Of a stretch of DNA of 7,808 nucleotides, positions 1 through 5,708 are shown one piece after another. Source of the DNA: Ignavibacteriota bacterium (GTDB taxonomy: Bacteria > Bacteroidota > Ignavibacteria > Tepidaquicellales > Tepidaquicellaceae). Each line of letters opens with the position of its first letter. Within the stretch, counting starts at the first letter, position 1. The stretch spans positions 1 through 7,808 of the forward strand of contig PNBM01000163.1 in assembly GCA_003135995.1 (NCBI GenBank). The letters are read 5' to 3'. A program made the translations under genes and the position numbers. A model generated the notes under the pieces. It was not told the DNA's origin. It was given only the letters and a program-made list of their open reading frames with translations, and ran no database searches.

Positions 1-20
1 AAACCGAGGGTGTGAACCAC

Positions 21-257
21 ATGCATGATTTGAGGTTGCTGTCGATAAATCAAGCGAGAAAACTGTTAAGAATTCGACATGAGACAATGAAAGGGCTCAT
101 CGATGCAGGAAGAATCGGATATATCGAGTTAGAAGGTAGGTACAAAATCCCCTATCAAGCTATAAAAAAATTCATTTCGGAAAATACAAAAGTAAATTCG
201 AGTGTTAAAACAAACGACATCGAGCAAGACATCCGTTCAATAATTTTTAAAAAATAA
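21..257 (+). CDS. Excisionase-like HTH DNA-binding protein
   Basis: A 78-residue protein that is almost entirely one helix-turn-helix domain of the excisionase / MerR-like 'binding_excise' type. The pattern LLSINQARKLLRIRH...MKGLIDAGRI (residues 5-30) is the helix-turn-helix, followed by the wing GYIELEGRYKIPYQAIKKFI, in which an Arg near the hairpin and 'KIP' precede a final helix. In this family such proteins bind near attachment sites and steer a tyrosine recombinase toward excision, or regulate it. The recombinase gene follows 12 bp after the stop, so the two are probably one operon and the role is inferred from that pairing. I chose ATG at 21 because GAGGG at 6-10 sits 10 nt upstream. 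A GTG at 12 is in frame but too close to that GAGGG. The frame is open to the window edge, so a longer N-terminus cannot be excluded. Confidence 0.8.
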   Translation: MHDLRLLSINQARKLLRIRHETMKGLIDAGRIGYIELEGRYKIPYQAIKKFISENTKVNSSVKTNDIEQDIRSIIFKK

Positions 258-269
258 AAACGAGGTAAT

Positions 270-1376
270 ATGCCGCCATCAATACAAGAAAAACATGGCT
301 TTTATGTAATCCAATATTTAGAAAATGGAGTCAGAAAAACAATTAGTACAAGATTAATTGCAAACGAGAAAAACAGACTTATTGTTTTAAAAAAATCAAA
401 AGAAATAGAAAGCAGGTTATACATTGATAAAATTTCAGGTAAATTAAAGCCAAAAGAATTAAAGACTGCGATTACTTTATCTTTTGCGGTTAAAAAATTT
501 GATAAAGAACATCTGTCACTAAAATCACACTCACACAGAAGAAATTATAATTTTGCAATGGAACATCTGATAAATGTAATCGGGAGAAAGAAACTTGTAA
601 CAGAAATAACAACAGAGGATATATCAAAATATATTGCTTATTTAAAAGATAGAGTTCGTAATGCAACACTGCATACATATATTCGATACGCCAAAATGTT
701 ATTTAATTTTCTTGCGGATGAAAACATAATTACAAAAACACCGTTTCGAAAAAGACAGACACCAAGAAGAGAAGAAATAGAAATTGAAATATTCAGTCAG
801 GAAGATTTAGATTTATTATTAAATTATACTTACGAAAAAGATATAAAACTTTTTAGATGTTTTAGTATGCTTCTACTACTTGGAACTCGTCCGATAGATT
901 TATTAAATCTCAAGTACGAAGATATTAAGCTTGAACAAAGGAAAATAAATATTCGTATGGCAAAGACAGGTAATTTGATAGTATTCCCGATATACGATGA
1001 GCTCGGAATGTTTTTAATTGATAATTTTAACTCTGAATTAAATAAAGACTCAAAAGAAAAATTATTTAATGGATATACTGTATCTCAACTTGGAAAAAGA
1101 TTTAGAAGATTTTTACTTTATTTAAAGATACCCAAATCAAGGCGTTACACTTTAAAAACTTTTCGAAAAACATTCGGAACAAAAATGGCGGCTTTGAATA
1201 TCGCAACGAAGGATTTAATGTATCTTTTGGGCCACAAGGAAGTCGAAACAACTATGAAATATTACATCAAAGCAAAATCAGAAGAGATCGGTAAAAAAAT
1301 CAATTTTGAGTCGAAAAAATTTTACAAAATTGAAAAAAAGTGCAGACGAAGTGCAGACGGAGTGCAGACGGATTGA
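270..1376 (+). CDS. Tyrosine recombinase / phage-type integrase
   Basis: A 368-residue site-specific recombinase, full length for the family. Residues 1-50 look like an arm-type DNA-binding domain (GFYVIQYLENGVRKTISTRL). Residues 70-162 are the helical core-binding (SAM-like) domain. Residues 173-345 are the catalytic domain. Catalytic residues visible: R207 in GTRPIDLL, K232 in MAKTGN, K296-x-x-R299 in TLKTFRKTF, H322 in LLGHKEV, and the nucleophile Y331 in TTMKYY. Box II has Lys where most members have His, a tolerated substitution. Such enzymes cut and rejoin DNA at short att sites, often in tRNA genes, and a tRNA-Lys gene starts 85 bp after this stop. The start ATG has GAGG 4 nt upstream. 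The last 11 codons are encoded by an 11-bp tandem repeat, giving a tail rich in Arg, Ser and Asp that is unlikely to be part of the fold. The gene reads toward the 5' end of the tRNA, so whether that tRNA is its target is uncertain. Confidence 0.93.
   Translation: MPPSIQEKHGFYVIQYLENGVRKTISTRLIANEKNRLIVLKKSKEIESRLYIDKISGKLKPKELKTAITLSFAVKKFDKEHLSLKSHSHRRNYNFAMEHLINVIGRKKLVTEITTEDISKYIAYLKDRVRNATLHTYIRYAKMLFNFLADENIITKTPFRKRQTPRREEIEIEIFSQEDLDLLLNYTYEKDIKLFRCFSMLLLLGTRPIDLLNLKYEDIKLEQRKINIRMAKTGNLIVFPIYDELGMFLIDNFNSELNKDSKEKLFNGYTVSQLGKRFRRFLLYLKIPKSRRYTLKTFRKTFGTKMAALNIATKDLMYLLGHKEVETTMKYYIKAKSEEIGKKINFESKKFYKIEKKCRRSADGVQTD
1339..1371 (+). repeat. Three tandem 11-bp direct repeats at integrase 3' end
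   Basis: The unit agtgcagacgg occurs three times head to tail (1339-1349 with one change, 1350-1360, 1361-1371) and stops 2 bp before the TGA stop of the recombinase gene. It is markedly richer in G and C than its surroundings. Directly repeated 10-11 bp motifs next to an integrase gene are what arm-type binding sites for integrase or excisionase look like. That role is inferred; the repeat itself is seen. Confidence 0.8.
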
Positions 1377-1426
1377 CATTCCCCGAAAGAGTATCTTAAC
1401 TATCCCGAGAATTCTTCAATTCTGAA

Positions 1427-1455
1427 TTGAAAATAAACTTTATTTGCCGTAATTT
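1427..1455 (+). promoter_or_regulatory. Probable sigma-70-type promoter of the tRNA gene
   Basis: TTGAAA at 1427-1432 and TAATTT at 1450-1455 are separated by 17 bp, and the tRNA begins 7 nt after the -10 box. This spacing and placement fit a housekeeping promoter driving the tRNA on its own, independent of the integrase gene upstream. The call is a pattern match in AT-rich DNA. Confidence 0.5.
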
Positions 1456-1461
1456 TACCCC

Positions 1462-1611
<150 letters not shown>

Positions 1612-1626
1612 TATTGCGGTAAAGTA

Positions 1627-1644
1627 GTCCCGACCTTTCGGGAC
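1627..1644. repeat. Short perfect inverted repeat between the tRNA-end copies
   Basis: The arms gtcccga (1627-1633) and tcgggac (1638-1644) flank a 4-nt loop, cctt. The hairpin is GC-rich in an AT-rich spacer and ends one base before copy 2 of the 106-bp repeat. It could be a copy of a dispersed palindromic element or a junction left by recombination. It is not followed by a T-run, so it is not a terminator. Confidence 0.75.
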
Positions 1645-1645
1645 A

Positions 1646-1674
1646 GGTCAGGGGTTCGAGTCCTCTCGGATGTA
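1646..1674 (+). pseudogene. Partial tRNA-Lys 3' fragment (candidate att scar)
   Basis: These 29 nt repeat the tRNA-Lys from variable loop to discriminator (T arm plus acceptor 3' strand) with one change, C to T at 1664. The D arm, anticodon arm and 5' acceptor strand are absent, so it cannot make a tRNA. A 3'-end tRNA fragment downstream of the intact gene is the classic product of integration into a tRNA 3' end, but here only 34 bp separate it from copy 1, so no cargo remains. Confidence 0.9.
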
Positions 1675-1714
1675 CTACACTTAATGTTAAATTTTAAATG
1701 TTAAATTTTAAATT

Positions 1715-1751
1715 GAAAAAACCTGTAAATATTAAATTTGCAGGTTTTTTT
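1715..1751 (+). terminator. Duplicated intrinsic terminator
   Basis: The same hairpin as the tRNA terminator, ACCTGTAAAT / ATTTGCAGGT with loop ATTAA, is followed here by seven T residues (1745-1751). It lies in copy 2 of the direct repeat. It would act as a back-up stop for read-through from the tRNA and insulate the transporter operon. Confidence 0.8.
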
Positions 1752-2013
1752 ATTTTGTGAAATTTCAATATTTAATCTTTCAATTCTTCATCTTAAATTT
1801 TTAAATAACAATCTTGAATTTTTAAAAACTAACTCTTAATTTTATACTTTAGTTGGACAAATCGTTTTGGAGATATAATATTTTCACAGTATATACCGGA
1901 ATGCAATGAAAATTCCTCCGGAATTATACTTTTAATAGTTGTGCGGAATAATTAATATATCCGGCATAACAAAATGTTTGAGGACAAATTTATCAAAAAC
2001 TGAAAAATATACA
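1752..2013 (+). promoter_or_regulatory. AT-rich leader of the transporter operon, possible promoter
   Basis: No gene is visible in these 262 bases. A TATAAT at 1874-1879 lies 15 bp after TTGGAC (1853-1858), a slightly short spacing, and could drive the downstream operon. Several short CCGGA / TCCGG words (around 1896-1920 and 1962) can pair weakly. Two nine-codon reading frames (from 1906 and 1973) have no support. I see no recognisable riboswitch. Confidence 0.3.
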
Positions 2014-3066
2014 ATGTCCAGAAAATCTTGGATAGCCCTGTCCGGATACAGCATAATTCACGCCATAATCGATATGAGTTGTGTAGCCGTAGTGTTCAGT
2101 ACTTTAATAATTCAAGGATACAATTCTCACGATACTTTTATTTTTATTATCACATACAATATAATTGCTTTTGGAATACAGGCACCAATCGGTTTATTGG
2201 TAGATAAATTTCAGGTACCAAAAGAATCGGCATTTATCGGATGTGTTCTGGTTATTGCTTCTATATTTGTTTTTGAAATTCCTGCATTGGTTGTGATTTT
2301 ATCCGGACTTGGAAATGCTTTTTTTCATGTCGGCGGAGGAAGCATCAGCTTAAATTTTTCTCCCAAAAGAGCTGCTGCACCCGGAATTTTTGTCGCTCCC
2401 GGTGCAATAGGTTTGACAGCCGGAATTCTTATCGGTGAAAATGATTTATTTACTGCATTACCTTTTGTGTTAATTTTAATAGCATCCTGCATTTTTATTT
2501 TAATCTGTAAAATTCCAAAAATAAATTATCAAAGAGTTTCGTTGAAATCAAATATAAAATTTTTTGAGATTGTTTTAATATTGTTGCTTTTCTCAGTATC
2601 AATCAGGTCTCTTTACGGTTTAACCGCTGAATGGAAATCCGATATTACTTTACTAATTATATTGACCTTAGCAACAGCGTGTGGAAAGGCATTTGGCGGA
2701 TTATTTGCAGACAGGTTTGGCTGGGTTCGTGTCGCAGTTTCTGCATTAATTTTATCTGCTCCTTTGCTTTCCTTTTTTCCGGACTCGCCGCTTTTAGTAA
2801 TTACCGGTACTTTTTTAATTCAAATGACTATGCCGATAACACTAACTGCTTTATCAAATATGTTACCCGGCAGGTCTGCAACCGCCTTTGGCTTGTCTGT
2901 ATTTGCCCTGATAATAGGCGTTATCCCTTCTTATCTGGGAGCAAAACCATTTTTAGATAACAGTTGGATTATTTTAACAATAATATTTGTGTCTGCGGGT
3001 TTTCTATTATTAAGTTTTCACTTTTTAAATAATTATTTTAAAAGTAATTTGAACATTAAATTATAA
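2014..3066 (+). CDS. MFS transporter, fosmidomycin-resistance (Fsr)-like
   Basis: A 350-residue inner-membrane carrier with about twelve hydrophobic segments, so complete although shorter than the usual 400. Recognisable pieces are an N-terminal SGYSIIHAIIDM helix, GLLVDKF after segment 2, GLGNAFFHVGGG in segment 4, APGAIGLTAG in segment 5, GGLFADRFGWVR (the repeated MFS loop motif) after segment 8, and MLPGRSATAFGL before segment 11. The GN-A-FHVGGG stretch recalls the Fsr branch of MFS, which exports small molecules by proton antiport. The substrate here is unknown. I chose ATG at 2014 because the first membrane helix follows directly. An in-frame TTG at 1939 would add 25 polar residues that look unlike a transporter N-terminus. 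The next gene starts 11 bp after the stop, forming an operon with two small membrane proteins. Confidence 0.85.
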   Translation: MSRKSWIALSGYSIIHAIIDMSCVAVVFSTLIIQGYNSHDTFIFIITYNIIAFGIQAPIGLLVDKFQVPKESAFIGCVLVIASIFVFEIPALVVILSGLGNAFFHVGGGSISLNFSPKRAAAPGIFVAPGAIGLTAGILIGENDLFTALPFVLILIASCIFILICKIPKINYQRVSLKSNIKFFEIVLILLLFSVSIRSLYGLTAEWKSDITLLIILTLATACGKAFGGLFADRFGWVRVAVSALILSAPLLSFFPDSPLLVITGTFLIQMTMPITLTALSNMLPGRSATAFGLSVFALIIGVIPSYLGAKPFLDNSWIILTIIFVSAGFLLLSFHFLNNYFKSNLNIKL

Positions 3067-3077
3067 TTATTTATCCT

Positions 3078-3398
3078 ATGAATAAATTAAAATTCTTCTT
3101 TTTCTTCGCTTTTTTAGCCGTAACATTTTTAAGTCCCGTCAACAATGCTTTTTCGGATTTGCCGGGAAACACCAATCACCATAGAGTGATAAAAAAGCAG
3201 AAAACTATTGTTCCTCCCGATACATCTCATGAATTTGACACAACGAATATACAGGATACCGTGAACAATAAAGAATACCGGGATAATCTTAATTTTTTTG
3301 AACTAATCCAACCGCAACATATCGCAGTCGGAGGAGCCGTGTTTGTAGTAGTAATTTTTTCCTTTATTATTTTATCTAACATACGAAATAAAAAATGA
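3078..3398 (+). CDS. Small secreted, C-terminally anchored protein of unknown function
   Basis: A 106-residue protein I do not recognise. Residues 1-26 form a Sec-type signal peptide (Lys-containing start, FFFFFAFLAVTFL core, cleavage probably after NNAFS). Residues 27-80 are polar and rich in Asn, Thr, Asp and Lys. Residues 82-100 (IAVGGAVFVVVIFSFIILS) are a membrane helix followed by a positive tail, NIRNKK. It would lie mainly in the periplasm, anchored by its C-terminus in the inner membrane. It starts 11 bp after the MFS gene and its stop overlaps the next start (ATGA at 3395-3398), so the three are almost certainly co-transcribed and the last two translationally coupled. It may be an accessory or tether for the transporter or for the next protein; this is inference only. 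Confidence 0.75.
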   Translation: MNKLKFFFFFAFLAVTFLSPVNNAFSDLPGNTNHHRVIKKQKTIVPPDTSHEFDTTNIQDTVNNKEYRDNLNFFELIQPQHIAVGGAVFVVVIFSFIILSNIRNKK

Positions 3399-3742
3399 CA
3401 ATTGAAAGTTATCTGCTGGCATTATTTTTAACCCTGGTAATTGAATTGTCGGTGGCTTATTTCCTTGGGTACAGGAATAAAAAAGCTATAATCACCGTAG
3501 TGTGCGTAAATTTAATATCGCATCCGCTATTTTGTTATTTTTTATGGATAAATTTAACATTAGATATAATCACGATAAATTACTTTTCAATGATTTCTCT
3601 GGAAATAATAATAACCCTGCTCGAGTCAATTTTGTTGTATTATGCATTAAAACAAAAATTTTTGCTTATGCTTAATTTATCTTTTGCTATGAATTTTACT
3701 TCATTTGTAATCGGATTGATAATTTATGGAACAACATTATAA
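3395..3742 (+). CDS. Small four-helix integral membrane protein, unknown function
   Basis: A 115-residue protein with four predicted membrane segments (about residues 5-24, 30-51, 65-84 and 92-112) and almost no soluble part. Polar residues sit inside the segments: E17, N39, H43-P44 in an N-x-x-S-H-P motif, E70, E77, N94 and N100. The pattern of an intramembrane Glu in helix 1, N-x-x-(S/T)-H-P in helix 2 and further Glu in helix 3 resembles uncharacterised small membrane proteins found widely in bacteria. I cannot name a family. The buried charges suggest ion or proton handling, or a helix-helix interface. It overlaps the preceding gene by 4 bp and closes the three-gene membrane operon headed by the MFS transporter. 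Confidence 0.75.
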   Translation: MTIESYLLALFLTLVIELSVAYFLGYRNKKAIITVVCVNLISHPLFCYFLWINLTLDIITINYFSMISLEIIITLLESILLYYALKQKFLLMLNLSFAMNFTSFVIGLIIYGTTL

Positions 3743-3771
3743 AAAGTTTCTTTTATAATAATAATAAATCA

Positions 3772-4320
3772 ATGTATAGAATTATTTTTATCGCTCTGTT
3801 AACATCTGTAACAATAGGATACGGAAGTCAGGTAAAAGAATCGATTCAACATGAGAAAGATTCTATAGAAAAGAAATCAGACACATCATTTAAACTCAAA
3901 AAAATAATTTTTCACACTTCAACTTGCTTAGGTTTGTGTCCGGTTTATCATCTTCAAATTGATAACAATAGACAGTTTAAACTTTTTGCCGAAACGGTTT
4001 ATAGAAAAGGTTCTAAAGTGTCCGAACGAATAATTGATGTTAATAAAACAGGTTATTTTACCGGTACTGTTAGCAAAGACAAGTATAAAAAATTGATTAA
4101 ACAACTTCAACTTTGCAATATAGACACATTAACTTTTGAAGACGTAACTTGTTGTGACGCTCCATTGATTACTATCATAGTTTATTATAATGGCAAACGC
4201 AAATATTTAAAATCAATGTTTCCACCTGATAGTGCAGACGATTTGATAACTACATTAAATGATATTTGCGAAAAAAGTAATTTACACCGGTCAAAATTTG
4301 AATTTACAATCGAAGAATAA
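3772..4320 (+). CDS. Secreted DUF6438-like protein
   Basis: A 182-residue protein with a signal peptide (MYRIIFIALLTSVTIGYGSQ), then a charged linker, then a domain beginning IIFHTSTCLGLCPVYHLQI at about residue 46. The S/T-x-C-x-G-x-C-P-x-Y sequence, with C52 and C56, followed by a C-C-D (127-129) near the middle of the second half and a YNGKRKYLKSM strand, is the hallmark layout of the DUF6438 family, whose function is unknown. The four cysteines are likely to form disulfides in the periplasm or bind a metal; both are inference. It starts 29 bp after the membrane operon and could be its last gene, though no terminator is visible between them. A stop at 4320 is followed by 79 bp before the next ATG. 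Confidence 0.8.
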   Translation: MYRIIFIALLTSVTIGYGSQVKESIQHEKDSIEKKSDTSFKLKKIIFHTSTCLGLCPVYHLQIDNNRQFKLFAETVYRKGSKVSERIIDVNKTGYFTGTVSKDKYKKLIKQLQLCNIDTLTFEDVTCCDAPLITIIVYYNGKRKYLKSMFPPDSADDLITTLNDICEKSNLHRSKFEFTIEE

Positions 4321-4399
4321 TCCGGCGGGTTATTCTGATTATTATGCTCCGGCGTTGTAACATTTTTATATCCATTATATATTTTTAAAAGAAAATAAT

Positions 4400-4416
4400 A
4401 TGAAAAAAAACTACTA
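4400..4416 (+). other. A8 tract after an out-of-frame ATG: frameshift or slippage site
   Basis: ATG at 4400 is followed by eight A residues (4403-4410) and CTACTATTG. Read as written, this ATG gives a 31-codon frame ending at TAA 4493-4495. With one extra A the ATG would read MKKKLLLAFLVILSV and continue straight into the WG-repeat frame, restoring a proper signal peptide like the paralog's MINKLLLIL. The defect is one missing A, by mutation, sequencing error, or a programmed slippage run. Confidence 0.8.
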
Positions 4417-4677
4417 TTGGCTTTTCTGGTTATCTTATCGGTTTGTTTATTTGATGTTCAAAATCTTACTGTGCAGGATAATTCAAATACCATAATCCCA
4501 GATTTAATCCCATACAGAAAAGGTGATAAATGGGGATTCGTGGATAAAGATGGAAAAGAAGTGACTCCGTTTAAATATGATAAAGTTTCTTATATGCACG
4601 ATGGATCTGCAAAGGTGGAATTAAATGGTAAACACGGCTTCATCGATAAAAACGGAACTGAATACCGGGAAGAATAA
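4417..4677 (+). CDS. Short WG-repeat protein, 5' end frameshifted
   Basis: The continuous frame gives 86 residues from a TTG at 4417; restoring one A at 4403-4410 would give 92 residues from ATG 4400. The N-terminus is a hydrophobic signal-peptide core that lacks its positive start unless the frame is restored. Then come IPDLIPYRKGDKWGFVDKDG, one full WG beta-repeat (KWGF...PFKYDKV...GSAKVEL), and a final half repeat (KHGFIDKNGTEY). It is clearly a paralog of the eight-repeat protein at 5709-6752: the DNA at 4501-4535 matches 5808-5842 at 32 of 35 positions, and 4630-4665 matches 6702-6737 at 32 of 36. Thus it keeps both ends of the long gene and lacks the interior. WG repeats are thought to mediate protein interaction; no enzymatic role is visible. 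It may be a decaying copy. Confidence 0.7.
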   Translation: MAFLVILSVCLFDVQNLTVQDNSNTIIPDLIPYRKGDKWGFVDKDGKEVTPFKYDKVSYMHDGSAKVELNGKHGFIDKNGTEYREE

Positions 4678-4749
4678 AAAAAATGAAAAAACTAACTGAA
4701 AGAATAAACATAAATACATTTTGAAATCCGAAACATTAAATATATTATT

Positions 4750-5664
4750 ATGAAAAAATATTTATTTATTATCTTTTTCTTTTTTACAGCAATATTAAAT
4801 ACCTATGGACAGGATAACATAAAAGCTATGTTTGAAAAATCCTGGTCTTCAGACGACACTCTGGAAAAGAGAACCCTGCGTGAAAATATTATTAAATTAT
4901 CTCCTGATTCCGAATACGGTTTATTTTGTAAAGCCTGGATTCTTTCTACATGGAACAATTATTTGAGCGCGGAAGAATTTTATTCGAAAGCAATTAATAA
5001 AAAAAATAATTTCTGGCAGGCCTACTTCAACCGCGGAACAATGAATCTTAATTTACAGAAATATAATGAAGCACTATCCGATTTCAAAAAATCGATTGAA
5101 TTGAATCCGAACGATGCAGAGGCTTATGGTTATCTCGGAATTTCAAATTACTATTTAACAAATTACCAAGAGGCTATTTCCAATTGCACAAAATCGATTT
5201 CAATAAATTCCAATAATGCAGATGCATATAATTATCGCGGAATTTCATATTATGCTGAAAAAAAATATGATGAGGCAATCTTAGATTATAAAAAAGCTAT
5301 TTCAACCAATCCGGTTTTTTTAGATGCGTATAACAACCTCGGAATTGTTTATTTTGAATTACATAAATATAACGAAGCATTATCCGAATTCGCTGAAGCA
5401 ATTTCAATAAACCCAAATTATGCAAATGCTTATAACAACCGTGGACTTGCTTACCTGGCTTTACAAAAATATGACGAGGCAATCTCCGATTACACAAATG
5501 CGATTTTAATAAACCCGAATGATTCTAAAGCATATTATTACCGCGGGGTCGTTTATCATGAAAAAGGTGATTGTGATAATGCAAAAAAAGATTGGGAAAA
5601 AGCAATTGAATTAAATCCCGGTTTTGAATCTGACTTAAGAGCTTATATAAATAATTGTAAATAA
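4750..5664 (+). CDS. Secreted TPR-repeat protein
   Basis: A 304-residue protein with signal peptide MKKYLFIIFFFFTAILNTYG followed by Gln, so exported, probably to the periplasm. Residues 22-90 include one degenerate helical repeat. Residues 91-294 are six uninterrupted 34-residue tetratricopeptide repeats (starting at about 91, 125, 159, 193, 227 and 261), each with AY-x-x-x-G...Y-x-E-A-x-x-x-(Y/F)-x-x-A-I-x-x-N-P. The sixth differs most (DCDNAKKDWEKAIEL) and looks like a capping repeat before the short tail DLRAYINNCK. TPR arrays form a superhelical groove that binds peptides or partner proteins. No catalytic domain is attached, so this is a scaffold or adaptor. It lies between two WG-repeat genes in the same direction, which suggests but does not prove that they act together. 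Confidence 0.9.
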   Translation: MKKYLFIIFFFFTAILNTYGQDNIKAMFEKSWSSDDTLEKRTLRENIIKLSPDSEYGLFCKAWILSTWNNYLSAEEFYSKAINKKNNFWQAYFNRGTMNLNLQKYNEALSDFKKSIELNPNDAEAYGYLGISNYYLTNYQEAISNCTKSISINSNNADAYNYRGISYYAEKKYDEAILDYKKAISTNPVFLDAYNNLGIVYFELHKYNEALSEFAEAISINPNYANAYNNRGLAYLALQKYDEAISDYTNAILINPNDSKAYYYRGVVYHEKGDCDNAKKDWEKAIELNPGFESDLRAYINNCK

Positions 5665-5708
5665 TTTCAGGAAATAAATTGTTTCAATTACTTAATAAAT
5701 AATGTGAC

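Larger units (their letters stand above)
1646..1751 (+). repeat. 106-bp direct repeat, copy 2
   Basis: This is the second copy of the tRNA 3' end, AT-rich spacer (with the 14-bp tandem unit at 1683-1710) and terminator, offset by exactly 140 bp from copy 1. After it the two sequences diverge at once, as they do before it, so the duplicated segment is sharply bounded. Confidence 0.95.

Noticed and set aside
490..678. Minus-strand open frame inside the integrase gene
   Set aside because: It lies opposite a strongly supported recombinase domain and its translation shows only AT-rich hydrophobic residues with no motif.
1646..1674. A second functional tRNA
   Set aside because: Only the T arm and the acceptor 3' strand are present; the D and anticodon arms are missing.
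1906..1935. Nine-codon leader peptide (MKIPPELYF) upstream of the transporter
   Set aside because: There is no run of a regulatory amino acid and no clear attenuator hairpins; a frame this short is expected by chance.
1939..2013. TTG start giving 25 extra residues on the MFS protein
   Set aside because: The added segment is polar, has no membrane or targeting character, and ATG 2014 stands directly before the first membrane helix.
2631..2960. Plus-strand frame overlapping the MFS gene in another register
   Set aside because: The MFS frame has coherent membrane helices and motifs through this region; the alternative is cysteine-rich noise.
4683..4724. Thirteen-codon frame starting MKKLTE between the short WG gene and the TPR gene
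   Set aside because: It is too short and carries no signal or motif; the MKK start is common by chance in A-rich DNA.
5020..5631. Repeat array in the TPR gene as a CRISPR or DNA repeat element
   Set aside because: The 102-bp period is that of 34-residue TPR units in frame, with divergence at codon level as expected for protein repeats.
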